Origin: Limanda limanda
Lineage: Eukaryota; Chordata; Actinopteri; Pleuronectiformes; Pleuronectidae
DNA length: 64,000 nucleotides
Direction: 5' to 3'
NCBI RefSeq assembly: GCF_963576545.1
Contig: NW_026870425.1
Location: forward strand, 496,001 to 560,000
Shown here: piece by piece, positions 53,986-63,623 of the stretch
Layout of the letters: the number at the start of each line of letters is the position of its first letter
Position numbering within the stretch: the stretch's first letter is position 1
The notes under the pieces: model-generated
Database searches by the model: none
What the model was told of the DNA's origin: nothing
The model's input: only the letters and a program-made list of their open reading frames with translations
Position numbers and translations under genes: made by a program

Positions 53986-56900
53986 GACCCCTTCCGAAAG
54001 TCGGAGAAGCTCAAGGATGGTACCGATCGAAGCGCATTACCCCATTTATTGGGGGTAGAGCCTACTTGCAAGTCTCTCCGACCTTCACCAAAGAAAGTTA
54101 TTCAAGAATATCTCCTCAGATTTGGGGGAATTTCGTCGGTCGACCCCTTCCGAAGGTCGTACAAGCTCGGGGATGGTACCAATCGATCCGCAGGACCCAA
54201 ATTAGTCCAGACGCAACCACTTTCCAAGTCCTTCCGACCTTCACAAAAAAAGTTATTCAAGAATATCTCCTCAGATTTTGGGGAATTTCGTCGGTCGACC
54301 CTTTCCGAAGGTCGTACAAGCTCGGGGATGGTACCAATCGATCCGCAGGACCCAAATTAGTCCAGACGCAACCACTTTCCAAGTCTCTCCGACCTTCACA
54401 AAAAAAGTTATTCAAGAATATCTCCTTCTCCTATGTGCTTTTATCCCTAACCCCTAACCCTTCCGAAAGTCGGAGAAGCTCAAGGATGGTACCGATCGAT
54501 GCGCATTACCCCATTTAGTGGGGATAGAGCCTACTTGCAAGTCTCTCCGACCTTCACAAAAAAAGTTATTCAAGAATATCTCCTCAGATTTGGGGGAATT
54601 TCGTCGGTCGACCCCTTCCGAAGGTCGTACAAGCTCGGGGATGGTACCAATCGATCCGCAGAACCCAAATTAGTCCAGACGCAACCACTTTCCAAGTCTC
54701 TCCGACCTTCACAAAAAAAGTTATTCAAGAATATCTCCTTCTCCTATGCGCTTTTATCCCTAACCCTAACCCTAACCCTTCCGAAAGTCGGAGAAGCTCA
54801 AGGATGGTACCGATCGATGTGCATTACCCCATTTAGTGGGGGTAGAGCCTACTTGCAAGTCTCTCCAACCTTCACAAAAAAAGTTATTCAAGAATATCTC
54901 CTCAGATTTGGGGGAATTTCTTCGGTCGACCTCTTCCGAAGGTCGTACAAGCTCGGGGATGGTACCAATCGATCCGCAGGACCCAAATTAGTCCAGATGC
55001 AACCACTTTCCAAGTCTCTCCGACCTTCACAAAAAAAGTTATTCAAGAATATCTCCTTCTCCTATGTGCTTTTATCCCTAACCCTTCCGAAAGTCGGAGA
55101 AGCTCAAGGATGGTACCGATCGATGCGAATTACCCCATTTAGTGGGGGTAGAGCCTACTTGCAAGTCTCTCCGACCTTCACAAAAAAAGTTATTCAAGAA
55201 TATCTCCTCAGATTTGGGGGAATTTCGTAGGTCGACCCCTTCCGAAGGTCGTACAAGCTCGGGGATGGTACCAATCGATCCGCAGGACCCAAATTAGTCC
55301 TGACGCAACCACTTTCCAAGTCTCTCCGACCTTCACAAAAAAAGTTATTCAAGAATATCTCCTTCTCCTATGTGCTTTTATCCCTAACCCCTAACCCTTC
55401 CGAAAGTCGGAGAAGCTCAAAGATGGTACCGATCGATGCGCATTACCCCATTTAGTGGGGGTAGAGCCTACTTGCAAGTCTCTCCGACCTTCACAAAAAA
55501 AGTTATTCAAGAATATCTCCTCAGATTTGGGGGAATTTCGTCGGTCGACCTCTTCCGAAGGTCGTACAAGCTCGGGGATGGTACCAATCGATCCGCAGGA
55601 CCCAAATTAGTCCATATGCAACCACTTTCCAAGTCTCTCCGACCTTCACAAAAAAAGTTATTCAAGAATATCTCCTTCTCCTATGTGCTTTTATCCCTAA
55701 CCCCTAACCCTTCCGAAAGTCGGAGAAGCTCAAAGATGGTACCGATCGATGCGCATTACCCCATTTAGTGGGGGTAGAGCCTACTTGCAAGTCTCTCCGA
55801 CCTTCACAAAAAAAGTTATTCAAGAATATCTCCTCAGATTTGGGGGAATTTCGTCGGTCGACCCCTTCCGAAGGTCGTACAAGCTCGGGGATGGTACCAA
55901 TCGATCCGCAGGACCCAAATTAGTCCAGACGCAACCACTTTCCAAGTCTCTCCGACCTTCACAAAAAAAGTTATTCAAGAATATCTCCTTCTCCTATGTG
56001 CTTTTATCCCTAACCCTTCCGAAAGTCGGAGAAGCTCAAGGATGGTACCGATCGATGCGAATTACCCCATTTAGTGGGGGTAGAGCCCACTTGCAAGTCT
56101 CTCCGACCTTCACAAAAAAAGTTATTCAAGAATATCTCCTCAGATTTGGGGGAATTTCGTCGGTCGACCCCTTCCGAAGGTCGTACAAGCTCGGGGATGG
56201 TACCAATCGATCCGCAGGACCCAAATTAGTCCAGATGCAACCACTTTCCAAGTCTCTCCGACCTTCATAAAAAAAGTTATTCAAGAATATCTCCTTCTCC
56301 TATGTGCTTTTATCCCTAACCCCTAACCCTTCCGAAAGTCGGAGAAGCTCAAAGATGGTACCGATCGATGCGCATTACCCCATTTAGTGGGGGTAGAGCC
56401 TACTTGCAAGTCTCTCCGACCTTCACAAAAAAAGTTATTCAAGAATATCTCCTCAGATTTGGGGGAATTTCGTCGGTCGACCCCTTCCGAAGGTCGTACA
56501 AGCTCGGGGATGGTACCAATCGATCCGCAGGACCCAAATTAGTCCAGACGCAACCACTTTCCAAGTCTCTCCGACCTTCACAAAAAAAGTTATTCAAGAA
56601 TATCTCCTTCTCCTATGCGCTTTTATCCCTAACCCTAACCCTAACCCTTCCGAAAGTCGGAGAAGCTCAAGGATGGTACCGATCGATGCGCATTACCCCA
56701 TTTAGTGGGGGTAGAGCCTACTTGCAAGTCTCTCCGACCTTCACAAAAAAAGTTATTCAAGAACATCTCCTCAGATTTGGGGGAATTTCGTCGGTCGACC
56801 CCTTCCGAAGGTCGTACAAGCTCGGGGATGGTACCAATCGATCCGCAGGTCCCAAATTAGTCCAGACGCAACCACTTTCCAAGTCTCTCCGACCTTCAAA

Positions 56901-57117
56901 AAAAAGTTATTCAAGAATATCTCCTCAGATTTTGGGGAATTTCGTCGGTCGACCCCTTCCGAAGGTCGTACAAGCTCGGGGATGGTACCAATCGATCCGC
57001 AGGACCCAAATTAGTCCAGACGCAACCACTTTCCAAGTCTCTCCGATCTTCACAAAAAAAGTTATTCAAGAATATCTCCTTCTGCTATATGCTTTTAGCC
57101 CTAACCTAACCCTAACC

Positions 57118-57364
57118 GTGCGGTGTATGGGGCACAGGAGTTGCCCGGGGGGGCCAAGGAAGCAGTGCTTTGGATACATCATACCAGGCTCCACTTCCAT
57201 CAACATGACAGGTAAGAGTGCAGAGAGATGCCTAACCCTGACCTGAATCCATACACTAACCCTAACCAACCCTTCCCCATGCCTAAACCTAACCAGTATT
57301 TCTCCGTCCGTCAGCATGTGTGTTTACATTCCCCAAATCAGTCAATTTTACCATTTGCTCGTTC
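57118..57364 (+). other. E insert, copy 5
   Basis: Counterpart of copies 1 and 3. Candidate intron 57212-57314, 103 nt, splice motifs intact. Confidence 0.6.
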
Positions 57365-57688
57365 GACCCCTTCCGAAAGTCGGAGAAGCTCAAGGATGGT
57401 ACCGATCGAAGCGCATTACCCCATTTAGTGGGGGTAGAGCCTACTTGCAAGTCTCTCCAACCTTCAACAAAGAAAGTTATTCAAGAATATCTCCTCAGAT
57501 TTTGGGGAATTTCGTCGGTCGACCTCTTCCGAAGGTCGTACAACCTCGGGGATGGTACCAATCGATCCGCAGGACCCAAATTAGTCCAGACGCAACCACT
57601 TTCCAAGTCTCTCCGACCTTCACAAAAAAAGTTATTCAAGAAAATCTCCTTCTCCTATGTGCTTTTAGCCCTAACCCTAACCCTAACC

Positions 57689-57935
57689 GTGCGGTGTATG
57701 GGGCACAGGAGTTGCCCGGGGGGGCCAAGGAAGCAGTGCTTTGGATACATCATATCAGGCTCCACTTCCTTCAACATGACAGGTAAGAGTGATGAGAGAT
57801 GCCTAACCCTGACCTGATTCCATACACTAACCCTAACCAACCCTTCCCCATGCCTAAACCTAACCAGTATTTCTCCGTCCGTCAGCACGTGTGTTGACAT
57901 TCCCCAAATCAGTCAATTTTACCATTTGCTCGTTC
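57689..57935 (+). other. E insert, copy 6
   Basis: Counterpart of copies 2 and 4. Candidate intron 57783-57885, 103 nt. The B monomer in front has AAGAAAATCTCC instead of AAGAATATCTCC. Confidence 0.6.
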
Positions 57936-58426
57936 GACCCCTTCCGAAAGTCGGAGAAGCTCAAGGATGGTACCGATCGAAGCGCATTACCCCATTTATT
58001 GGGGGTAGAGCCTACTTGCAAGTCTCTCCGACCTTCACCAAAGAAAGTTATTCAAGAATATCTCCTCAGATTTGGGGGAATTTCGTCGGTCGACCCCTTC
58101 CGAAGGTCGTACAAGCTCGGGGATGGTACCAATCGATCCGCAGGACCCAAATTAGTCCAGACGCAACCACTTTCCAAGTCCTTCCGACCTTCACAAAAAA
58201 AGTTATTCAAGAATATCTCCTCAGATTTTGGGGAATTTCGTCGGTCGACCCTTTCCGAAGGTCGTACAAGCTCGGGGATGGTACCAATCGATCCGCAGGA
58301 CCCAAATTAGTCCAGACGCAACCACTTTCCATGTCTCTCCGACCTTCACAAAAAAAGTTATTCAAGAATATCTCCTTCTCCTATGTGCTTTTAGCCCTAA
58401 CCCTAACCCTAACCCGAACCCTAACC

Positions 58427-58673
58427 GTGCGGTGTATGGGGCACAGGAGTTGCCCGGGGGGGCCAAGGAAGCAGTGCTTTGGATACATCATACCAGGCTC
58501 CACTTCCTTCAACATGACAGGTAAGAGTGCTGAGAGATGCCTAACCCTGACCTGAATCCATACACTAACCCTAACCAACCCTTCCCCATGCCTAAACCTA
58601 ACCAGTATTTCTCCGTCCGTCAGCACGTCTGTTGACATTCCCCAAATCAGTCAATTTTACCATTTGCTCGTTC
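58427..58673 (+). other. E insert, copy 7
   Basis: Not part of the 4.73/3.95 kb duplication series. Preceded by a longer telomeric tract that includes one CCCGAA variant. Candidate intron 58521-58623, 103 nt, with GTGCTGAGAG after the donor and CAGCACGTCT after the acceptor. Confidence 0.6.
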
Positions 58674-58756
58674 GACCCCTTCCGAAAGTCGGAGAAGCTC
58701 AAGGATTGTACCGATCGAAGCGCATTACCCCATTTAGTGGGGGTAAAGCCTACTTA

Positions 58757-60229
58757 CAAGTCTCTCCGACCTTCACCAAAGAAAGTTATTCAAGAATATC
58801 TCCTCAGATTTGGGGGAATTTCGTCGGTCGACCCCTTCCGAAGGTCGTACAAGCTCGGGGATGGTTCCAATCGATCCGCAGGAACCAAATTAGTCCAGAC
58901 GCAACCACTTTCCAAGTCTCTCCGACCTTCACAAAAAAAGTTATTCAAGAATATCTCCTCAGATTTGGGGGAATTTCGTCGGTCGACCCCTTCCGAAGGT
59001 CGTACAAGCTCAAGGATGGTACCAATCGATCTGCAGGACCCAAATTAGTCCAGATGCAACCACTTTTCAAGTCTCTCCGACCTTCACAAAAAAAGTTATT
59101 CAAGAATATCTCCTCAGATTTTGGGGAATTTCGTCGGTCGACCCCTTCCGAAGGTCGTACAAGCTCGGGGATGGTACCAATCGATCCGCAGGACCCAAAT
59201 TAGTCCAGACGCAACCACTTTCCAAGTCTCTCCGACCTTCACAAAAAAAGTTATTCAAGAATATCTCCTTCTCCTATGTGCTTTTAGCTCTAACCCCTAA
59301 CCCTAACCGTGCTGTGTATGGGGCACAGGAGTTGCCCGGGGGGTCCAAGGAAGCAGTGCTTTGGATACATCATACCAGGCTCCACTTCCTTCAACATGAC
59401 AGGTAAGAGTGCAGAGAGATGCCTAACCCTGACCTGAATCCATACACTAACCCTAACCAACCCTTCCCCATGCCTAAACCTAACCAGTATTTCTCCGTCC
59501 GTCAGCACGTGTGTTGACATTCCCCAAATCAGTCAATTTTACCATTTGCTCGTTCGACCCCTTCTGAAAGTCGGAGAAGCTCAAGGATGGTACCAACCGA
59601 AGCGCATTACCCCATTTAGTGGGGGTAGAGCCTACTTGCAAGTCTTTCCGACCTTCACCAAAGAAAGTTATTCAAGAATATCTCCTCAGATTTTGGGGAA
59701 TTTCGTCGGTCGACCCCTTCCGAAGGTCGTACAAGCTCGGGGATGGTACCAATCGATCCGCAGGACCCAAATTAGTCCAGACGCAACCACTTTCCAAGTC
59801 TCTCCGACCTTCACAAAAAAAGTTATTCAAGAATATCTCCTCAGATTTGGGGGAATTTCGTCGGTCGACCCCTTCCGAAGGTCGTACAAGCTCGGGGATG
59901 CTACCAATCGATCCGCAGGACCCAAATTAGTCCAGACGCAACCACTTTCCAAGTGTCTCCGACCTTCACAAAAAAAGTTATTCAAGAATATCTCCTCAGA
60001 TTTTGGGGAATTTCGTCGGTCGACCCCTTCCGAAGGTTGTACAAGCTCGGGGATGCTACCAATCGATCCGCAGGACCCAAATTAGTCCAGACGCAACCAC
60101 TTTCCAAGTGTCTCCGACCTTCACAAAAAAAGTTATTCAAGAATATCTCCTCAGATTTGGGGGAATTTCGTCGGTCGACCCCTTCCGAAGGTCGTACAAG
60201 CTCGGGGATGGTACCAATCGATCTGCCTA
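58757..60229 (+). repeat. Proximal array edge: tandem A monomers, truncated
   Basis: The shared start CAAGTC occurs at 58757, 58913, 59068 and 59223 (156, 155, 155 bp), then, after the copy 8 E-bearing B monomer, at 59639, 59795, 59950 and 60105 (156, 155, 155 bp). So A monomers run A-A-A instead of alternating with B. Private substitutions are more frequent (GGATGGTTCC, GGATGCTACC, CAAGTGTCTCC). The last A monomer is cut at ATCGATCTGC (60229). Monomeric, more diverged repeats at an array edge are typical of older satellite layers. Confidence 0.85.
59309..59555 (+). other. E insert, copy 8 (most proximal)
   Basis: The right-most copy. Small differences (GTGCTGTGTATGG, GGGGGTCCAAGG) but the donor GTAAGAGT, the acceptor and the 103 nt spacing (59403-59505) are kept. 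The preceding tract begins CTCTAACCCCTAACCC. Confidence 0.6.
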
Positions 60230-60412
60230 AAACCTAACCACTTAACCCGATGCCAAGATCTAAAAAACTTAAAACCCAACACCCAACCTTAACACTTAAC
60301 CCTAAACCTTAAAACCCGATACCTAAAACCTAAAAACAAACTCTAAAAATTCTTAAAAAAAACAAAAACAAGAATCTGTTGTAAAATTATCTTAGAAATA
60401 CATTATTATAAA

Positions 60413-60552
60413 CTTAGCGGGACACACCCCGGGGTTTGATCAACCTTGGCTGGGCCTTCCTCGGGAGAGGGTGTCTGGTGGTAATGGCCGAAACACCCAA
60501 TGATCCTGAGGTGCACTACTGATGATGTGTCACCTTTTTATATAGGACTAGA
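60413..60552 (-). promoter_or_regulatory. Conserved GC-rich block 1 with minus-strand TATA box
   Basis: On the minus strand the block opens with TATATAAAAA (60535-60544), a good TATA-box match, followed by a hairpin-capable stretch at 60510-60534 (GGTGCAC against GTGTCACC on the + strand, one bulge), a second stem GGGTGT/ACACCC at 60469-60498, and a CCCCGGGG palindrome. The block stands out as GC-rich in A-rich surroundings and is kept in all three copies while the flanks drift. Transcription from it would run leftward, through CCCTAA runs and into the satellite, giving UUAGGG-bearing RNA. A transposon remnant or structured RNA gene is also possible; I do not recognise the family. Confidence 0.45.
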
Positions 60553-60800
60553 AAAACAAATTAGCCATAAAAAATAGTCCAAATTATTTTTGCAAAAACA
60601 AACAAACAAAAAAACAAATATACTAAAATACAATCCTTAGACTTCAATTTAGGACAAAACAAAAACAGAAAAAACCAAGGCATGCCAAATAAATAATTAC
60701 TTTTATTCAAAAAACCACCTAAAACTTACAAAAAACCTAAAAATTTAAAATTAAAAATACACAAGGAACAATATTCAAACTACTGTTTAAACCAATTCGA

Positions 60801-60930
60801 AAAAAAGGGGATATGTGAGAATGGAGAGTATTAATGACGAGCGTCGGCCAGTGCATTGCCTTTGGCTCCCTATTCCAAACTGCCCAGTCGTTGGATGAAG
60901 CAGGGGGGGTCATCGAGATATCTTTTCAAA
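60801..60930. repeat. Second conserved block of the proximal family, copy 1
   Basis: Begins AAAAAGGGGATATGTGAGAA and includes CCAGTGCATTGCCTTTGGC and a G7 run before TCATCGAGATATC. It directly precedes the telomeric runs. Counterparts lie at about 61969-62095 and 62791-62918. No coding or RNA family is recognised. Read on the minus strand it has a short open frame, but nothing supports translation. Confidence 0.7.
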
Positions 60931-60966
60931 ACCTAACCCTAACCCTAACCCTAACCCTAACCCTAA
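60931..60966 (+). repeat. Perfect interstitial telomeric tract (five CCCTAA)
   Basis: ACCTAA followed by five uninterrupted CCCTAA units, the longest perfect telomeric run I saw in the window. It lies right after the second conserved block of copy 1. The corresponding place in copy 2 (about 62095-62111) and copy 3 (about 62921-62934) has only two units. Confidence 0.93.
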
Positions 60967-61410
60967 AAAATCTAAACCCTAGCTACTTAAACCTAACCAA
61001 ACAAATTCTACACCTAAAACCTAATCAGATAAATCCTAAAACTAAAAACTTAACCAGTTTTACCCTATGCCTAGACCTGATCCTAATCCTAACCCTAACC
61101 TTTCAGAACTCTACACCTAAACCTAACCACTTAAAATCCCAAACCTAACCCTAACCATTTAAAAACCTAGGCCTAGACATGACGTTAATCCTAACCCTAA
61201 CCATTTGTTCCCTATGCCTAAACTTAACCACTTAACCCTATGCCTAGACCTGATCCTAAATCCTAACCCTAACCATTCAGAACTCTACACCTAAACCTAA
61301 CCACATAAAAAATCCTAAACCTAACCCTAACCATTTAAAACCTAGGCCTAGACATGACCTTAATCCTAAACCTAACCATTTATTCTCCTATGCCTAAACC
61401 TAACCACTTA
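60967..61410 (+). repeat. Degenerate telomere-like runs of proximal copy 1
   Basis: A patchwork of CCTAAACCTAACC, CCTAACCCTAACC, CTTAACC and phrases such as TATGCCTAGACCTGATCC. Two near-copies of ACTCTACACCTAAACCTAACC lie at about 61108 and 61280, showing an internal ~175 bp duplication absent from copy 2, which partly explains why copy 1 is longer. No gene is seen here. Confidence 0.8.
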
Positions 61411-61576
61411 GCCCGATGCGGAGATCTAAAAAACTTAAAACCTAACACCCAACCTTAACACTTAACCCTAAACCTTAAAACCCGATACATAAAACCTAAA
61501 AACAAACTCTAAAAATTCTTAAAAAAACAAAACCAAGAATCTGTTGTAAAATTATCTTAGAATTAGATTATATAAA

Positions 61577-61715
61577 CTTAGCGGGACACACCCCGGGGTT
61601 TGATCAACCTTGGCTGGGCCTTCCTCAGGAGAGGGTTTCTGGTGGTAATGGCCGAAACACCCAATGATCCTGAGGTGCACTACTGATGATGTGTCACCTT
61701 TTTATATAGGACTAG
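61577..61715 (-). promoter_or_regulatory. Conserved GC-rich block 2 with minus-strand TATA box
   Basis: Second copy. TATA match at 61699-61708. Two changes from copy 1 stand out: TCCTCAGGAG for TCCTCGGGAG and GGGTTT for GGGTGT, the latter weakening the GGGTGT/ACACCC stem. The TATA and adjacent hairpin are unchanged. Confidence 0.42.
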
Positions 61716-62446
61716 AAAAACAAATTAGCCATACAAAATAGTCCAAATTATTTTTGCAAAAACAAACAAACAAAGAAAACAAATATACTACAATACAATC
61801 CTTAGACTTCAATTTAGGACAAAACAAAACAGAAAAAACCAAGGCATGCCAAATAAATAATTACTTTTATTCAAAAAACCACCTAAAACTTACAAAAAAC
61901 CTAAACATTTAAAATTAAAAATACACAAGGAACAATATTCAAACTACTGTTTAAACCAATTCGAAAAAAAGGGGATATGTGAGATTGGAGAGTATTAATG
62001 ACGAGCGTCGGCCAGTGCATTGCCTTTGGCTCCCTATTCCAAACTGCCCAGTCGTTGGATGAAGCAGGGGGGGTCATCGAGATATCTTTTCAAAACCTAA
62101 CCCTAACCCTATGCTTAGACCTGATCCTAAATCCTAACCCTAACCATTCAGCACTCTACACCTAAACCTAACCACTTAAAATCCTAAACCTAACCCTAAC
62201 CATTTAAATCCTAGGCCTAGACATGACCTTAATCCTAAACCTAACCATTTCTTCTCCTATGCCTAAACCTAAACCACTTAGCCCGATGCCTAGATCTAAA
62301 AAACTTAAAACCTAACACCCAACCTTAACACTTAACCCTAAACCTTAAAACCCGATACCTAAAGCCTAAAAACAAACCTCAAAAATTCTTAAAAAACAAA
62401 ACCAAGAATCTGTTGTAAAATTATCTTAGAATTACATTATTATAAA

Positions 62447-62585
62447 CTTAGCGGGACACACCCCGGGGTTTGATCAACCTTGGCTGGGCCTTCCTCGGGA
62501 GAGGGTGTCTGGTGGTAATGGCCGAAACACCCAATGATCCTGAGGTGCACTACTGATGATGTGTCACCTTTTTATATAGGACTAG
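62447..62585 (-). promoter_or_regulatory. Conserved GC-rich block 3 with minus-strand TATA box
   Basis: Third copy. TATA match at 62569-62578. As far as I can read, the block matches copy 1 throughout although the surrounding A-rich DNA has deletions, which suggests constraint or recent conversion. Confidence 0.42.
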
Positions 62586-62790
62586 AAAAACAAATTAGCC
62601 ATAAAAAATAGTCCAATTTATTTTTGCAAAAAAAACAAATATACTAACATACAATCCTTAGACTTCAATTAAGGACAAAACAAAAACAGAAAAAACCAAG
62701 GCATGCCAAATAAACAACTACTTTTATCCGAAAAAAACACCTAAACTTACAAAAAACTAAATTCAAACTACTGTTTAAACCAATTTGAAA

Positions 62791-62918
62791 ATAAAGGGGA
62801 TATGTGAGAATGGAGAGTATCGATGACGTGCGTGGGCCAGTGCATTGCCTTTGACTCCCTAGTCCAAACTGCCCAGTCGTCGGACGAAGCGGGGGGAGTC
62901 ATCGAGATAACTCTTATA
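62791..62918. repeat. Second conserved block, copy 3 (CpG-retaining)
   Basis: Same block as at 60801. Here GTCGGACGAAGCGG is seen where copies 1 and 2 have GTTGGATGAAGCAG: three CpG in copy 3 against TpG, TpG and CpA in the others, the pattern left by deamination of methylated cytosine. Copy 3 also differs by several non-CpG changes, so it is the most diverged copy. Confidence 0.7.
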
Positions 62919-62936
62919 AACCTAACCCTAACCCGG

Positions 62937-63119
62937 CAGTGGGGAGAGGGAGAGGGGGCGCGCTAATAAAACCTATTAATGACTCGGCTCTGTAACTCCG
63001 CTGTTGAATGGAATCTCAACGTAATTTGCTGTAAGTTGTTTCATAAATTTTTTAATTAAAAGGTGCGTGTGGAACAGATATTGTTTGCGAGCAAAACAAA
63101 GCTGTTGGTTTTAATGTAA
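62937..63119. other. Junction to single-copy-looking DNA
   Basis: Telomeric repeats end at CTAACCC (62934) and non-repetitive sequence begins CGGCAGTGGGGAGAGG. The first ~60 bp are purine-rich and GC-rich, then AT-rich to about 63119. I see no gene, no target-site duplication and no transposon end. Confidence 0.6.
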
Positions 63120-63623
63120 ATGATGAATTGGATCAATAATCTGCTTCAGTTCACCACCTCACGTCTGCGTAATGTTCGGTCGGAGCGAACCAGCGCGTGT
63201 CCGCGGCTCTGGAGAGCGACGCTCAGAGACAGAGGAAGACGGAGCGGGTCTAACAGCCGAGTGTTGGTGTCTGCTGCCTCTGCTTCAGAGGAGAGGAGCG
63301 GAAAGAGGATTGATATCAACACACTGAGGTCACAACACTTCATGTCGGACATGGTGACACATGCTGAGAGACTGACGCGGGGAGCACAGACAAAAAAGAC
63401 TATAATGATTGCATTTGAAAGAAAGGTGTCTCCACAGGAGGTCGACTTCGGATTCAGGAAATTCGGGAGTTCGTACCACACCGGGCTGGAACATCACCAA
63501 CAGATGTTACGACACGTTACACAGATCCGTTCTGACCGGCAGTCTGACTGGCAGCAGTGCGCGTCCCGCCGGGTTCACGCCCGCTCTTATGTAACTCAGT
63601 GGCGCTGTTCACTTCGGCTGTGA
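63120..63623 (+). CDS. Hypothetical open frame in CpG-rich flank (doubtful)
   Basis: A 167-codon frame from ATG 63120 to TGA 63621. The predicted protein is rich in Arg, Ser and Gln, with no signal peptide, membrane segment or domain I recognise. An overlapping minus-strand frame (63146-63481) is similarly long, so the openness may only reflect the CpG-rich composition, which lacks stops. It could be part of a first exon or untranslated leader of a gene lying to the right. I would not annotate it as a protein without transcript evidence. Confidence 0.12.
   Translation: MMNWINNLLQFTTSRLRNVRSERTSACPRLWRATLRDRGRRSGSNSRVLVSAASASEERSGKRIDINTLRSQHFMSDMVTHAERLTRGAQTKKTIMIAFERKVSPQEVDFGFRKFGSSYHTGLEHHQQMLRHVTQIRSDRQSDWQQCASRRVHARSYVTQWRCSLRL

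Larger units (their letters stand above)
46287..58330 (+). repeat. Large duplication carrying E inserts (4.73 and 3.95 kb spacing)
   Basis: Landmarks 46287, 46600, 47211 and 47687 recur at 50705, 51018, 51629 and 52105 (4418 bp offset). After one added unit, everything from about 48000 recurs 4731 bp later (48437/53168, 49008/53739, 49768/54499, 50705/55436). A third, shorter copy follows at 3950 bp (53168/57118, 53739/57689). The copies share one-base peculiarities such as TTCAAAAAAAAGTT, TCTGCTATATGC and GAATTTCGTAGGTCG, so the events are recent. Confidence 0.83.
1..60229 (+). repeat. Subtelomere-like dimeric satellite array (~313 bp unit)
   Basis: About 190 head-to-tail copies of a 306-318 bp unit fill this stretch without a break, all in one orientation, and the array runs off the left edge. 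Each unit has two halves sharing a ~47 bp segment that begins CAAGTCTCTCCGACCTTCAC, then A7, then GTTATTCAAGAATATCTCCT. Unit starts taken at ATGCGCATTACC fall at 193, 506, 824, 1136, 1454, 1766 and so on. Every unit carries CCCTAA repeats on the + strand. Units differ by few substitutions, so homogenisation looks recent. Long open frames cross several units, but they are explained by unit lengths divisible by three; no domain, signal peptide or codon signal supports a protein. A centromeric satellite is possible, but the telomeric tracts and the flank favour a subtelomere. Confidence 0.97.
60230..62936 (+). repeat. Proximal telomere-like repeat family, three tandem copies
   Basis: AT-rich DNA in three direct copies, counted from CCCGATGC before AGATCTAAAAAACTTAAAA: 60245-61410 (1166 bp), 61411-62280 (870 bp) and 62281-62936 (truncated). 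Each has, in order, degenerate CCTAAACC/CTTAACCC runs, an A-rich stretch, a conserved GC-rich block, more A-rich DNA, and a second conserved block beginning GGGGATATGTGAGA. Copies 1 and 2 then have further telomere-like runs with CCTAGGCCTAGACATGACC phrases; in copy 3 only CCTAACCCTAACCC remains. The array joins it at ATCGATCTGC / CTAAAACC, a simple junction with no target-site duplication visible. Confidence 0.9.

Noticed and set aside
60510..60545. C/D box snoRNA (TGATGA with CTGA nearby)
   Set aside because: The boxes are in the wrong order on the + strand and no terminal stem joins them.
60413..60552. 5S rRNA-derived element (minus strand CGGCCATTACCACC)
   Set aside because: Only this short stretch resembles the 5S start; the following sequence lacks the 5S internal promoter region.
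60413..60552. tRNA or tRNA-derived SINE (GGTTGATCAAACC resembling a B box)
   Set aside because: The match to the B box is imperfect, no A box is found at the right distance, and no cloverleaf can be drawn.
63120..63623. Confident protein gene
   Set aside because: Unrecognised, arginine-rich, with an overlapping minus-strand frame; composition alone explains its length.
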